Shown here: positions 19,455 through 28,946 of the stretch, one piece after another
Numbering within the stretch: position 1 is the first letter of the stretch
Layout: each line of letters opens with the position of its first letter
NCBI RefSeq assembly: GCF_000521505.1
Contig: NZ_CP003915.1
Coordinates: 2,604,001-2,668,000, forward strand
Length of the DNA: 64,000 nt
Direction of reading: 5' to 3'
DNA from: Advenella mimigardefordensis DPN7
GTDB taxonomy: Bacteria; Pseudomonadota; Gammaproteobacteria; Burkholderiales; Burkholderiaceae_B
Notes under the pieces: generated by a model
Databases searched by the model: none
What the model was told of the DNA's origin: nothing
What the model saw: only the letters and a program-made list of their open reading frames with translations
Position numbers and translations under genes: made by a program

Positions 19455-21665
19455 CTATTTCTGGTCGACCAGATCCGCCACTATATTGGCTGCTTCCTTG
19501 ATCGCAATATCCAGACTCTCCTTGCGTTTTTTCTCGTCCGCCAGCTCCTGTGTCAGATTGCCTTCACCAGCGGCCAGGCCATCGTCAAGGCGGAACGAGT
19601 TGACATCGGATTCACCCAGCTTTTTACGGCGCTCTTCAAACTGCGACTGTTCTGCAGACATTTTTTCCCGCTCATCCAGTCGTGTGGCATAACGCAGTGA
19701 AATGACTTTTTTGTCAGAAGTCTTGCGGGCGTAGGCAAGTTCATCCAGCAACAACTTCCAGCTGTCCGATTGCTGAGCACGTTGCTCATGCATGGTTTTG
19801 AGCGGTCCGATTTTATCTGCAAGCGTATCGTAGCCACTATAGCGGGTGGGTGCAATCTTGCTCCACGGCATGGCATTTTCGTAGCTGGACTCGCCCAGTT
19901 CGGTCGGGTCAAAGGCTGACGGGAACACAATATCGGGTACCACACCCTTTTCCTGGGTAGAGCTACCATTCACACGGAAGAATTTCTGGATAGTCCACTT
20001 CAGGGATCCCAGCTCTTCGCCCTCGTGCCGGCGCAGGAACTCATCCAGACCGCGAATGGTTTGTACGGAACCCTTACCCCAGGTGGGATCGCCAATGACG
20101 ACACCACGCCCGTAGTCCTGGATCGCCGCCGCAAAAATTTCCGATGCAGAGGCAGAAATGCGATTAACCATGACCCCGACCGGCTTGTTCCACACGATTT
20201 TGCCTGTGGCGCTGCGAACATTGGAAGTGGTTCCTTCGGCAGTACTGACCTGAACAATCGGGTTCGGGCCGCCCAGGAACAAACCGCTAAGATTGGCCGC
20301 TTCGCTCAGCGAGCCGCCACCGTTGTTGCGCAGATCAAGCAGGACGCCATCGACGCCTTCTTTATCAAGCTTTTCCAGAATCACGCGAACATCGCGGGTC
20401 ACGCTTTTGTAATTGCTTTCACCCCGTGCTTTCGCGTCGAAATCTTCGTAGAAGCTCGGAATGGTGATGATACCGACTTTGCGTTTGTTCGCGTCGGTAC
20501 CAGCTTCATAAATACGGTAGCGGGCCGCCTGATCTTCCATGGTCACTTTCTGGCGAACAATGGAAACCGTGGTGTGCTTGCCTTCCATACCTCTTTCGGC
20601 CGGAATGATTTCAATGCGCACGGTGGTGCCCCGCTTGCCGCGAATCAGCTTAACAATGTCGTCCAGGCGCCAGTCGACCACATCTTCCATCGGACCGGAT
20701 TCACCCTGACCAACGGCGACAATGCGATCGCCGGGATTCAACTGACCGGATTTAGCCGCCGGGCCACCTGGCACCACTTCACGGATCTGTCCGTATTCAT
20801 CGCGTTTTTGCAGGACCGCGCCAATGCCATCAACCGACAGACTGATTTGCACATCGAAGTTTTTGGCAGAGCTGGGGCTGTAATATGACGTATGTGGATC
20901 GGTGCTGTTGCCGTAGGCGTTCAGGAACATCTCGGCAACGTCTTCGCCGTTCATCCGCATGATCTGGTTGCGATTGTTGATATAACGCTTTTTGAGTTTT
21001 TCAACAATCACGCTGTCCTTACTGCCCGCCAGTTTCAAACGCAGATAATCGTTCTTGATCCGTTTGCGCCACAAATCGTTGATCTGTTCGTCGGAGCTCG
21101 CCCATTCGGCTTTCTTGCGGTCCAGGTTGAACGATTCTTCAATGTCGAAATTAAACGGCTTGTCCAGCAAAGCCAGGGCATGATCAAAGCGCTGTTCAAC
21201 ACGATCGCGATATTTTTCGAACATGGCAAATGCCGGTGCAAGACGACCGGTCATCAACATGGTATGAATGTTCTGGCGTACCGGTTCAAATTCGTTAATA
21301 TCCGACTGCAGCAGATACATCTTCGCCGGATCCATCATCTTGAGGTATTCCTTGAACACCGCTTGCGACATGTTTTCGTCCAGCGGCTTCTTGTCGTACT
21401 CAAAGCGGGTCAGGATATTGGCCACAATAATGGCTGCCTTGGCCTGATCGACCGTAGGCTCCAGCGCCTTTTTCTCGGGTTTCTTCAGCGAGGCCGGCGC
21501 TTTTGACGCATCGGCCGACGAGTTGCTGTTTTGAACCACCAACTGATGCTGCGTGGATTGCGACTGCTCAAGCCGTTCGATACGGTTCAGCGCTTCTGAG
21601 TCGGCGTATACACAGGCCGAGGTAGCCAGAAGTGCCAGAGCCGTTGCCAATACTTTCAACTTCAT
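19455..21665 (-). CDS. prc: Tail-specific carboxy-terminal protease
   Basis: Periplasmic S41-family protease of 736 residues that degrades proteins with nonpolar C-termini and trims cell-wall enzymes such as PBP3 and lytic hydrolases. It has a signal peptide (about 1-20), a PDZ domain around 230-320 and the protease core with catalytic Ser in RISASASEIFAAA and Lys in DPTWGKGSVQT. An unusual feature is Cys19 before the cleavage region (TSACVYA), which makes a lipid anchor conceivable. The ATG at 21665 is chosen because it opens the signal peptide. It is divergent from a lytic transglycosylase gene, a fitting partner. Confidence 0.94.
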   Translation of the reverse strand: MKLKVLATALALLATSACVYADSEALNRIERLEQSQSTQHQLVVQNSNSSADASKAPASLKKPEKKALEPTVDQAKAAIIVANILTRFEYDKKPLDENMSQAVFKEYLKMMDPAKMYLLQSDINEFEPVRQNIHTMLMTGRLAPAFAMFEKYRDRVEQRFDHALALLDKPFNFDIEESFNLDRKKAEWASSDEQINDLWRKRIKNDYLRLKLAGSKDSVIVEKLKKRYINNRNQIMRMNGEDVAEMFLNAYGNSTDPHTSYYSPSSAKNFDVQISLSVDGIGAVLQKRDEYGQIREVVPGGPAAKSGQLNPGDRIVAVGQGESGPMEDVVDWRLDDIVKLIRGKRGTTVRIEIIPAERGMEGKHTTVSIVRQKVTMEDQAARYRIYEAGTDANKRKVGIITIPSFYEDFDAKARGESNYKSVTRDVRVILEKLDKEGVDGVLLDLRNNGGGSLSEAANLSGLFLGGPNPIVQVSTAEGTTSNVRSATGKIVWNKPVGVMVNRISASASEIFAAAIQDYGRGVVIGDPTWGKGSVQTIRGLDEFLRRHEGEELGSLKWTIQKFFRVNGSSTQEKGVVPDIVFPSAFDPTELGESSYENAMPWSKIAPTRYSGYDTLADKIGPLKTMHEQRAQQSDSWKLLLDELAYARKTSDKKVISLRYATRLDEREKMSAEQSQFEERRKKLGESDVNSFRLDDGLAAGEGNLTQELADEKKRKESLDIAIKEAANIVADLVDQK

Positions 21666-21837
21666 ACAATGCAATCTCAACGAATGAATAAGGATTATGG
21701 GTACTGATTCTAACGAACTGCGGTCAATTTTACCCATGTTTTGCGCCAAACACATGAAATCACAAACAAAATAGCACATACGTTAAAATTTGACTTCAAT
21801 TCATTACACGATTCGACAATCATCAGGAGCCGTTTTC

Positions 21838-23064
21838 ATGCCTATTTGCCGCTTGCGCCGTTCTCACTCTCGCTCATTGCAGCGGCTTACCGTCCTCATG
21901 ACAATTGGCATACCGGCTGCCGCATTTGCACAAAGCGGCGGCGATTTTTCCGCATGCATGCAAAAGCTGCAGCCGCAAGCGGCGCGCGCCGGCATTTCGG
22001 CGCAATCCTTTGCCCAGTTTACTCAGGGCGTTACGCCGGATATGAGTATTCTGGAAAAACTGAATTATCAGCCGGAATTTCGTCAACCGATCTGGGATTA
22101 TCTGGCCGGCCTGGTCGATGACCAACGGGTCAGTGAAGGCAAAAGCAATCTGGCCCGCTATGCCGATGTATTGCGCCGTGTGTCTGCACAGTACGGCGTC
22201 GATCCGGCAACTGTCGTGGCGGTTTGGGGCGTAGAGAGCAACTTCGGACAAACACAGGGCAAATACCCGCTGGTGCAGGCACTGGGCACACTCAGTTGCT
22301 ACGGTCGCCGCCAGGCCTATTTCCAAAAAGAATTTTTTGCCACGCTACGGATTCTGCAATCAGGTGATATCCAGCCGCAACGCCTGGTCGGCTCCTGGGC
22401 TGGCGCTTTCGGACACACCCAATTTATGCCGACCACGTTCGAGCGGCTGGCGGTCGACTTCGACGGTGACGGACGCCGCGACCTGATGGACAACGCCGCC
22501 GATGCCCTGGCCTCTACCGCCAACTTCCTGGCCAAGGGCGGCTGGCAGACCGGGCAGCCCTGGGGGTTTGAAGTGCGTCTGCCTGCCGGCATGAACACAG
22601 CCGGCGAGGGCCGGCGCAATAAAAAATCGGTTTCTGCCTGGGCTGCGCAAGGCGTGACTGCCGTAGACGGCCAACCGCTGGACGCCCGTGTCTCGGGTAG
22701 CCAGAAAGCCGGACTGCTGACACCAGCGGGCGCTGCCGGACCGGCGTTTCTGGTGTTCCGTAATTTCGATGTGATTTATGGCTATAATGCCGCCGAAAGC
22801 TATGCGCTTGCTATTGCGCACTTAAGCGACCGGCTGCGCGGCGCAGGGCCTTTTGTCACCGCCTGGCCAACAGACGACCCTGGTCTGTCAAGGGCCGAGC
22901 GGATTACGCTGCAAAAAGCCTTGCTCAGCCGGGGCTATGACATTGGTGAGCCTGACGGACTAATCGGCAGCAAGACCCGCGACGCAATCAAAACAGAGCA
23001 AAGTAAACTCGGATTAACGCCTGATGGTCGCGCCGGACAAAAAATCCTGCGGGCCTTGCAATAA
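21838..23064 (+). CDS. Lytic murein transglycosylase, MltB family
   Basis: Cleaves peptidoglycan glycan strands to 1,6-anhydro ends. The 408-residue protein has a signal peptide ending at AFA-QSG (about residue 31), the MltB/SLT70-like catalytic domain with the expected acid Glu133 in VWGVESNFGQTQG, the conserved GSWAGAFGHTQFMPTTF, and a C-terminal PG_binding_1 domain (about 345-408, ALLSRGYDIGEPDGLIGSKT). There is no lipobox, so it is likely soluble in the periplasm. The ATG at 21838 follows AGGAGCC. Confidence 0.93.
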   Translation: MPICRLRRSHSRSLQRLTVLMTIGIPAAAFAQSGGDFSACMQKLQPQAARAGISAQSFAQFTQGVTPDMSILEKLNYQPEFRQPIWDYLAGLVDDQRVSEGKSNLARYADVLRRVSAQYGVDPATVVAVWGVESNFGQTQGKYPLVQALGTLSCYGRRQAYFQKEFFATLRILQSGDIQPQRLVGSWAGAFGHTQFMPTTFERLAVDFDGDGRRDLMDNAADALASTANFLAKGGWQTGQPWGFEVRLPAGMNTAGEGRRNKKSVSAWAAQGVTAVDGQPLDARVSGSQKAGLLTPAGAAGPAFLVFRNFDVIYGYNAAESYALAIAHLSDRLRGAGPFVTAWPTDDPGLSRAERITLQKALLSRGYDIGEPDGLIGSKTRDAIKTEQSKLGLTPDGRAGQKILRALQ

Positions 23065-23154
23065 AATGCTTGCGCATCAGAAAAAATCCTGATATAGTTT
23101 CATGCTTCATTCAATCGCACTGCAACTATTCGGATATATTGAATACGTGCAGTT

Positions 23155-23182
23155 TTGAATGAAACATGAACCTCATTTTAAT
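23155..23182 (+). promoter_or_regulatory. Probable promoter of the tRNA gene
   Basis: TTGAAT (23155-23160) and TTTAAT (23177-23182) are 16 bases apart and would start transcription about 15 bases before the tRNA. The -10 lies inside a 14-base perfect palindrome CTCATTTTAATGAG (23172-23185). Confidence 0.5.
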
Positions 23183-23203
23183 GAGTTGAAAGTTTGTGAG
23201 AAT

Positions 23204-23280
23204 GGCTCTTTAGCTCAGTCGGTTAGAGCGACGGAATCATAATCCGCAGGTCCCCCGTTCGAATCGGGGAAGAGCCACCA
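23204..23280 (+). tRNA. tRNA-Met (anticodon CAU)
   Basis: A 77-base tRNA with a perfect acceptor stem (GGCTCTT/AAGAGCC), D arm GCTC-GAGC, anticodon loop ATCATAA with CAT at 23238-23240, variable loop AGGTC, T arm CCCCG-TTCGAAT-CGGGG and an encoded CCA. Base 27-43 is an A-C mismatch. It is not the initiator, because the first acceptor pair is G-C. Elongator Met is the usual reading; a lysidine-modified tRNA-Ile(CAU) cannot be excluded from the sequence alone. Confidence 0.95.
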
Positions 23281-23316
23281 TTAACACGCTTTCACATTAC
23301 GCCAGAACAAGCCCTT

Positions 23317-23349
23317 AGGTCGCCTCACACGCGGCCTTTGTTGTTTCTG
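23317..23349 (+). terminator. Terminator of the tRNA gene
   Basis: AGGTCGC (23317-23323) pairs with GCGGCCT (23331-23337), seven pairs with one G-U, followed by TTGTTGTTT. Confidence 0.65.
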
Positions 23350-23540
23350 CTGTATTCATTCATCGTGCCCATTCATAGTGCCGTCGCCACATGATCGAGC
23401 TGCTGCGCCTAGCCGCCAGCAACGCCCCATTCCAGACAGTCCCCTGCAACTCATGTAAGTATTTTCCGAAGAACGTTGGAAAAGGAAGGCAAAGACGCAA
23501 CGTTGAATGACGACTGACTGTCAGTCTCGTGCCTTTCTGC

Positions 23541-24911
23541 CTATACCTGTTCGATTGGAAACACAATCGTAATTTTCAGGCCGGGCTGGCGGTCCTCAAA
23601 GCACAATGTCCCGTCATGCATGGCGACGATGGCCATGACGCTCTTGAGCCCAAGACCGAAGCCGGTCGCATTAGGGTCCAGCTGATAAAAGTGTTTGCCT
23701 ACATTGCCGTATTCGCTGACAGGAATGCCCGGCCCATCATCTTCGATCTGAATGGATAGCTGCCCCTGCTCTGCATGCACACTCACCCAGACATGCTCAC
23801 GCGTGTATTTCAATGCGTTGTCCACCAGATTGGCCAGCATGCTGGCAAGCAGGTCTGCATCCCCATCAATATGACAGTCGCCATGAATCGTCAACGACAG
23901 CCGGCGATGGCGGTCTTCGGCAAAAGCACTGTATAGATCAATGACGTCCTCCGCAATTGCCGAAAAATCACACACCCGAAAGCGCTGCCGATGCACGCCT
24001 GCCTCGATCTCGGAAATTTGCAATAGCTTCTCAAAAAGCTGGTTCAGATTTTCAATTTCCTGAACGGCAAAGTGCGTCGCCTGCAACACCTCCTGCGCCG
24101 AATGGCCAGGCCGCTGCACCGTGCGCAGCCGGCTGATAATCCGGGTCAGCGGCGTGCGCAGATTATGCGCAATCGTATCGGATACGTGACGGACGCCTTT
24201 CATGAGTGCCTCGATACGGTCCAGCATTGAATTGATTTCGTGGCTCAGGTGATAAAACTCGTCGTGTATTTCGGATAGAGGGATTCGTGAAGACAGTTGA
24301 CCGCTGCTGATTTGCGTCGCAGTCTTGTGAATGCTACTGACCCGGAAATCGAGTTCGCGCCTGAATATGAAAGTGCCCACAATAACCAGCATTAAGGCGA
24401 CAAATAAAGTAACCAGGCAGGCCTGACCGATCAGCGCGATGGTTCTGTTGGTCTCGGTCAGATCCACCCCGACAATCAGTGTGCTGCCGTCATCCAGGAT
24501 GGACACCTTGAATCTGCCGGTAAGCGCCAGACCATTCCTGGCCACATTGGCTTCCGCAATTTCCGACAGACGAGAAACCGGTGCGGCATCCAGGTTGCCG
24601 ATGACCTTTTCACCGGCCTGATTAATCAATAGATACAGTTCCTGATCGGAATCCACTTCATCCGATAGGGTAAAGGCAAGAGAACGAATCAGGCGATCTG
24701 AACCACCCGCTTCAAAATCGGTCACCAGTCGATGGGTGGTCGACGCAATCTGACGCTGCAATTGTGAATGCAGCGCACCTACCACCTGCAAATAAATAAA
24801 TGCCATCAGGACCAGGATGGAAAAGATGGCCAGCATGCCATAGTTAAAGGTCAGTCTGAAGGAGATCGAATTCCATGTCCGGTCCAGAAAACGGACAAAT
24901 TGCCGAATCAT
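23541..24911 (-). CDS. Sensor histidine kinase
   Basis: Membrane-bound sensor of 456 residues. TM1 is about 24-45, a periplasmic sensing region about 46-158, TM2 about 159-183, HAMP about 184-240, HisKA with the phospho-acceptor His249 in DTIAHNLRTPL, and a HATPase_c domain with N-box NLVDNALKYT, G1 box DDGPGIP and G2 box FGLGLKS. It overlaps the response regulator gene by four bases (ATGA). The divergent tctB-tctA genes suggest that it controls tricarboxylate uptake, as TctE or BctE do in other bacteria, but this rests only on position. Confidence 0.93.
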   Translation of the reverse strand: MIRQFVRFLDRTWNSISFRLTFNYGMLAIFSILVLMAFIYLQVVGALHSQLQRQIASTTHRLVTDFEAGGSDRLIRSLAFTLSDEVDSDQELYLLINQAGEKVIGNLDAAPVSRLSEIAEANVARNGLALTGRFKVSILDDGSTLIVGVDLTETNRTIALIGQACLVTLFVALMLVIVGTFIFRRELDFRVSSIHKTATQISSGQLSSRIPLSEIHDEFYHLSHEINSMLDRIEALMKGVRHVSDTIAHNLRTPLTRIISRLRTVQRPGHSAQEVLQATHFAVQEIENLNQLFEKLLQISEIEAGVHRQRFRVCDFSAIAEDVIDLYSAFAEDRHRRLSLTIHGDCHIDGDADLLASMLANLVDNALKYTREHVWVSVHAEQGQLSIQIEDDGPGIPVSEYGNVGKHFYQLDPNATGFGLGLKSVMAIVAMHDGTLCFEDRQPGLKITIVFPIEQV

Positions 24912-25621
24912 GATGGTGCACTATCCGGTTCTGTCACCCGCCCCTGCTCCGACAGCACATAACCCTCGCCCCACACCGTATGAATCAGTTGGGTCTGAAA
25001 GCCGCTGTCGATTTTGCGTCGCAGCCGACTGATCTGAACATCAATGACATTCGATTGCGGGTCAAAACGATAATCCCACACCGATTCCAGCAACATCGTA
25101 CGGGTAACCACATTGCCGGCATTCTGCATCATATGAACCAGCAAACGATACTCCCGGGGTTGCAGATTGATGAGCTTGCCGCCCCGCTCGACCTTACGGT
25201 TGATTAAATCCAGTTTGAGGTCGCCGACACGCATCTGTTTGACGGTCTCATCAGTCCCGGCCCGCCGGATCAGCGCTTCGATCCGGGCGACCAGCTCAGA
25301 GAAGGCAAACGGCTTGGTCAGGTAATCATCTCCCCCGGACTTGAGGCCACGGACACGCTCATCCACCCCTGACAAGGCACTCAGCACCAGTACGGGCGTT
25401 TTATTGCCCAGGGCACGCAGCGTGGACAGGATGGACAAACCGTCGATATTGCCCGGCAGCATCCGGTCCAGAATAATGATATCCCATTGCTGTTCGCTGG
25501 CACGACGCATCCCGTCTGCACCGTTGCCGCATACGACGGCGTCGTGCCGCAATTCATTCAGGCCATTGGCAATATATCTTGCGTTTTCGTAATCATCCTC
25601 AATGACCAAACAGTGCCACAT
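24908..25621 (-). CDS. OmpR-family response regulator
   Basis: DNA-binding response regulator of 237 residues. The receiver domain (1-115) has the acidic pair E8-D9-D10, phospho-acceptor Asp52 in IIILDRMLP, Ser81 and Lys103 in YLTKPF. The C-terminal winged helix (about 130-228) has the recognition helix VIDVQISRLRRKID. It is the first gene of the two-gene operon with the kinase and is divergent from tctB across 232 bases, where its binding sites would be expected. Family resemblance to TctD is plausible but not proved here. Confidence 0.93.
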   Translation of the reverse strand: MWHCLVIEDDYENARYIANGLNELRHDAVVCGNGADGMRRASEQQWDIIILDRMLPGNIDGLSILSTLRALGNKTPVLVLSALSGVDERVRGLKSGGDDYLTKPFAFSELVARIEALIRRAGTDETVKQMRVGDLKLDLINRKVERGGKLINLQPREYRLLVHMMQNAGNVVTRTMLLESVWDYRFDPQSNVIDVQISRLRRKIDSGFQTQLIHTVWGEGYVLSEQGRVTEPDSAPS

Positions 25622-25853
25622 GACTGCTCCCCCGTTCCTATGTAATTATTCGGCATTGCGCCGCTAACTGAACATCATACATTTTCAGCCCGCTGCACGT
25701 ACCGTACCGATCCGAATTCCAATATACATTTTTATTCAAATGCAATCATGACAAAACGGTAATGTTTTCGTCATCCACAGCAAGGTTTATGGCTCTATAC
25801 AATCTTTCGGCTATACACCTGCAATTTTAGTGGAGACTTAAAAGGTACAGATT

Positions 25854-26399
25854 ATGCATATAAAAAACCAACAGGACTTCTGGTCCGGCCTGATGTTCGT
25901 GGCCATCGGACTGGGATTCGCCATATTTTCCCTCGGCTATGACATGGGCACACCAAGCCGCATGGGCCCGGGCTACTTCCCATTCTGGCTTGCGGTCTGC
26001 ATGGCTCTGCTGGGCGCAGTTGTCACCCTGACTGCCCTCAGAGGCGAGGCAACGGAAGATAGCTCGGTCGGTCATTTCGACTGGGATATTCTATTCATGA
26101 TTATCGGCAGTATCTGCCTTTACGGTCTCATGCTGGATCATCTCGGACTCTACATTGCTACACCACTGCTGGTCATTTTCTGCAGTCTGGCCAGTCATGA
26201 GTTCAGCCTGATGATTGCAGTGGGTAACGCCGTCTTTCTGACCGTATTTTCCTGGCTGGCCTTCGTCAAGGGCCTGGGTCTGATCTTCCCGCTGTGGCCC
26301 GAACCCTTTGCTGAATGGAGCATTGCTGCACAAATTCTGATACCTGTCGGCATTGTTATTGCTGTTGTCATGCTGGTACGCCGAATTAAAGGAAAATAA
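25854..26399 (+). CDS. tctB: Tripartite tricarboxylate transporter small subunit TctB
   Basis: Small membrane subunit of 181 residues with four predicted TM helices (about 10-28, 38-60, 78-125 as two, and 150-175). The opening FWSGLMFVAIGLGFAIFS and the GTPSRMGPGYFPFWLA stretch are characteristic of TctB. It works with TctA, 5 bases downstream, and normally with a periplasmic TctC receptor, which is not encoded in this window. A candidate -10 TATACAAT lies at about 25796-25803 without a clear -35. Confidence 0.93.
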   Translation: MHIKNQQDFWSGLMFVAIGLGFAIFSLGYDMGTPSRMGPGYFPFWLAVCMALLGAVVTLTALRGEATEDSSVGHFDWDILFMIIGSICLYGLMLDHLGLYIATPLLVIFCSLASHEFSLMIAVGNAVFLTVFSWLAFVKGLGLIFPLWPEPFAEWSIAAQILIPVGIVIAVVMLVRRIKGK

Positions 26400-26404
26400 T
26401 CACT

Positions 26405-27910
26405 ATGGAATTACTTGAACATTTGGCGCTCGGGTTTTCGGTTGCCTTCACGCCTGAAAACCTGCTGTATGCACTGCTCGGTTGTATTCTGGGAACGCTG
26501 ATTGGCGTGCTGCCTGGTATCGGCCCTGTGCCCACCATCGCCATGCTGCTGCCCCTGACATATATTCTGCCTCCTACCGCTGGCCTGATTATGCTTGCCG
26601 GGATTTATTACGGTGCGCAGTACGGCGGCTCCACCACGGCCATTCTGGTAGCGCTGCCGGGAGAAACCTCGGCGGTGGTCACGGTATTGGACGGTCACCA
26701 GATGGCCAAGAACGGGCGAGCGGGGGCAGCACTTGCCATCGCTGCTATCGGCTCGTTCTTTGCTGGTTGCTTCGCAACCGTTCTGCTGGCTGCCTTTGCA
26801 CCTCCCCTGGCTGAAGTGGCCTTTAAATTCGGTCCGGCCGAATACTTCTCCCTGATGGTTCTTGGTCTGGTGGGCGCAGTGGTGCTGGCTTCGGGCTCTC
26901 TGCCCAAAGCGATTTGCATGATTCTGCTCGGGTTGATGCTGGGTATGGTGGGTACCGACGTGAACTCCGGCGTTGCCCGGTTTGACTTTGGGATTCCGGA
27001 ACTGCAGGATGGTATTGACTTTGCCGTGGTAGCGATGGGTGTTTTCGGCCTGGCTGAAATCATGAATAACCTGGCACAAAAAGAAAATCGCGTCGACATT
27101 ACCGACAAGATCGGCAGCCTGTATCCGAACAAACAGGAGTTCAAAGAAGCAGCACCGGCATGTATCCGCGGTACGCTGCTGGGTTCCGCGCTGGGTATTC
27201 TGCCAGGCGGTGGCGCCGTGCTGTCTTCGTTTGCGTCCTATACACTGGAGAAAAAGCTCTCCAGAAATCCGGAACGTTTCGGCAAAGGTCACCCTGCCGG
27301 TCTGGCTGGCCCTGAGTCTGCCAATAACGCAGCAGCACAAACCTCATTCATCCCTCTGCTGACGCTGGGCATTCCTGGTAACGCGGTAATGGCGCTGATG
27401 GTGGGTGCCATGACGATTCACAATATTCAGCCCGGCCCACAGGTTATGTCCAGCCACCCCGAACTGTTCTGGGGCCTGATCGCCTCTATGTGGATTGGTA
27501 ACGTGATGCTGGTGATTCTGAACCTGCCACTGATCGGCCTGTGGGTGAAACTGCTTAAAGTACCTTACCGTGTACTGTTCCCTGCTATTGTGCTGTTTTG
27601 TACCGTCGGTGTGTACTCGCTGAATTACAACGTATTCGACATTTACATCATGGCTGCTTTCGGTATCATCGGCTACGTGTGGAGCAAACTCAAATGCGAA
27701 GGTGCCCCGCTGCTACTCGGCCTGGTGCTTGGCCCGATGATGGAAGAAAACTTCCGTCGCGCCCTGCTCCTGTCACGCGGTGAATTCAGTACTTTTGTCA
27801 CCCGTCCGCTGTCTCTGTCCCTTCTGGTGTTGGCTGCCGCCCTGGTGGTACTGGTTGCGCTGCCATCGATTCGCAAAAAACGCGAAGAGACGTTCGTCGA
27901 AGAAGACTAG
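26405..27910 (+). CDS. tctA: Tripartite tricarboxylate transporter permease TctA
   Basis: Large permease of 501 residues with about 12 TM helices. TctA hallmarks are GVLPGIGPVPTIAMLLPLT near 38-56, YYGAQYGGSTTAILVALPGE near 68-87 and ILPGGGAVLSSFASY near 265-279. It imports citrate or another carboxylate with Na+ or H+. A strong terminator follows, so tctBA form a two-gene operon. Substrate cannot be read from the sequence. Confidence 0.95.
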   Translation: MELLEHLALGFSVAFTPENLLYALLGCILGTLIGVLPGIGPVPTIAMLLPLTYILPPTAGLIMLAGIYYGAQYGGSTTAILVALPGETSAVVTVLDGHQMAKNGRAGAALAIAAIGSFFAGCFATVLLAAFAPPLAEVAFKFGPAEYFSLMVLGLVGAVVLASGSLPKAICMILLGLMLGMVGTDVNSGVARFDFGIPELQDGIDFAVVAMGVFGLAEIMNNLAQKENRVDITDKIGSLYPNKQEFKEAAPACIRGTLLGSALGILPGGGAVLSSFASYTLEKKLSRNPERFGKGHPAGLAGPESANNAAAQTSFIPLLTLGIPGNAVMALMVGAMTIHNIQPGPQVMSSHPELFWGLIASMWIGNVMLVILNLPLIGLWVKLLKVPYRVLFPAIVLFCTVGVYSLNYNVFDIYIMAAFGIIGYVWSKLKCEGAPLLLGLVLGPMMEENFRRALLLSRGEFSTFVTRPLSLSLLVLAAALVVLVALPSIRKKREETFVEED

Positions 27911-27970
27911 ACAACTGCCCGGGGCTTACCGGACCGCAAGGACCCAGCCAGCCCCACCCATTGTTCACCG

Positions 27971-28008
27971 CCGCCCTGTGCCGATATTGGCATGGGGCGG
28001 TTTTTTTT
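27971..28008 (+). terminator. Intrinsic terminator of tctBA
   Basis: A twelve-pair stem (27971-27982 with 27989-28000, two G-U pairs) with loop GATATT is followed by eight T. Confidence 0.92.
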
Positions 28009-28083
28009 GGCCTGTGCCGCCGGGTTATACTTTGCCAGACAGCACGCGGTTCATCCTTCTTCGATTTTCACGGAAAATGCATT

Positions 28084-28659
28084 ATGGCTATGCTAAATGA
28101 AGTATTTCAGATGCAGCAGACGTTCAGCGAAGCTTTTTTACGGAGTACGGCGATCTACTGGGGCATTTATCTGCTTTTCCGGTTCGCCGGGCGGCGCAAC
28201 ATTGGCTCCCTGGGATTTGCCGATATCGTGGTTGTGATGCTGGTATCAGAAGCCGTCGGCAATGGCTTGTCAGGTACCTCAGATACCGTCACCGATGGAC
28301 TGGCGGTCGCGGCAGGCATTGTTCTATGGTCCTTTCTGATCGACCGCCTGGGATACTTCTTTCCGCCGGTAAGCCGGTTGCTATCGCCTGATCAGTTGCT
28401 GCTCATCAAAGACGGGGTCCTGCAACTGAAAAACATGCGCCGCGAATATGTCACGCGCGGCGAATTACTGGAGCAACTGCGCATTAACGGCGTAGCTGAC
28501 CTGGCGCAGGTCAGACGTGCCTATCTGGAAACCAATGGCGAAATCAGCGTGATCACGAGAGACCGGCGTGACGGCTCCGGCAGCACGGGCACTAAGCCCG
28601 ACACCATTGCACGCACGTCCGACACAGCAACCCGCAACAGCAATGATAACGACCGGTAG
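28084..28659 (+). CDS. DUF421 (YetF-like) membrane protein
   Basis: Membrane protein of 191 residues with three N-terminal TM helices (about 18-36, 48-66, 76-96) and a cytosolic DUF421 domain with LLIKDGVLQLKNMRREYVTRGELLEQLR and a final alpha/beta unit. YetF/YdfR-type proteins affect spore and membrane physiology in Bacillus; their role in proteobacteria is unknown. The last 30 residues are an S/T/D/N-rich tail. The ATG at 28084 begins right before the hydrophobic region; longer frames would run back into the tctA terminator. Confidence 0.88.
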   Translation: MAMLNEVFQMQQTFSEAFLRSTAIYWGIYLLFRFAGRRNIGSLGFADIVVVMLVSEAVGNGLSGTSDTVTDGLAVAAGIVLWSFLIDRLGYFFPPVSRLLSPDQLLLIKDGVLQLKNMRREYVTRGELLEQLRINGVADLAQVRRAYLETNGEISVITRDRRDGSGSTGTKPDTIARTSDTATRNSNDNDR

Positions 28660-28946
28660 CAAGCCATTCCCTCCAGCGGGCGCACAAACCCGTTTTGACT
28701 CATTGACACCATTTCGACCCACAGGCGGTTAAAAAGCAGATAACATGACGCCCAGCGCGTTTTTCGGCTCAACCCCGCTGGGGATTACCCCGGGCAGCGC
28801 ATCCTTTTTAACGTTGCCATCGCGCAACACCCTTTTTCGTTTTCCTGCAGATACGGATCAGCCTTCGCCGCCACGCTTGCGGTCCGGACGTCTGCGGTGC
28901 TGCTGCCCACGGCTCTGCGGGATCACATGCATTTTGGAATAATGTC

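Noticed and set aside
23512..23526. Inverted repeat GACTGAC-T-GTCAGTC downstream of the kinase gene
   Set aside because: No T-run follows on either strand and it is not beside a promoter; a chance palindrome or an isolated binding site cannot be told apart.
28660..28946. Possible small gene or riboswitch in front of sstT
   Set aside because: Short frames exist but none has a ribosome binding site plus recognisable product, and I could match no known riboswitch consensus by eye.
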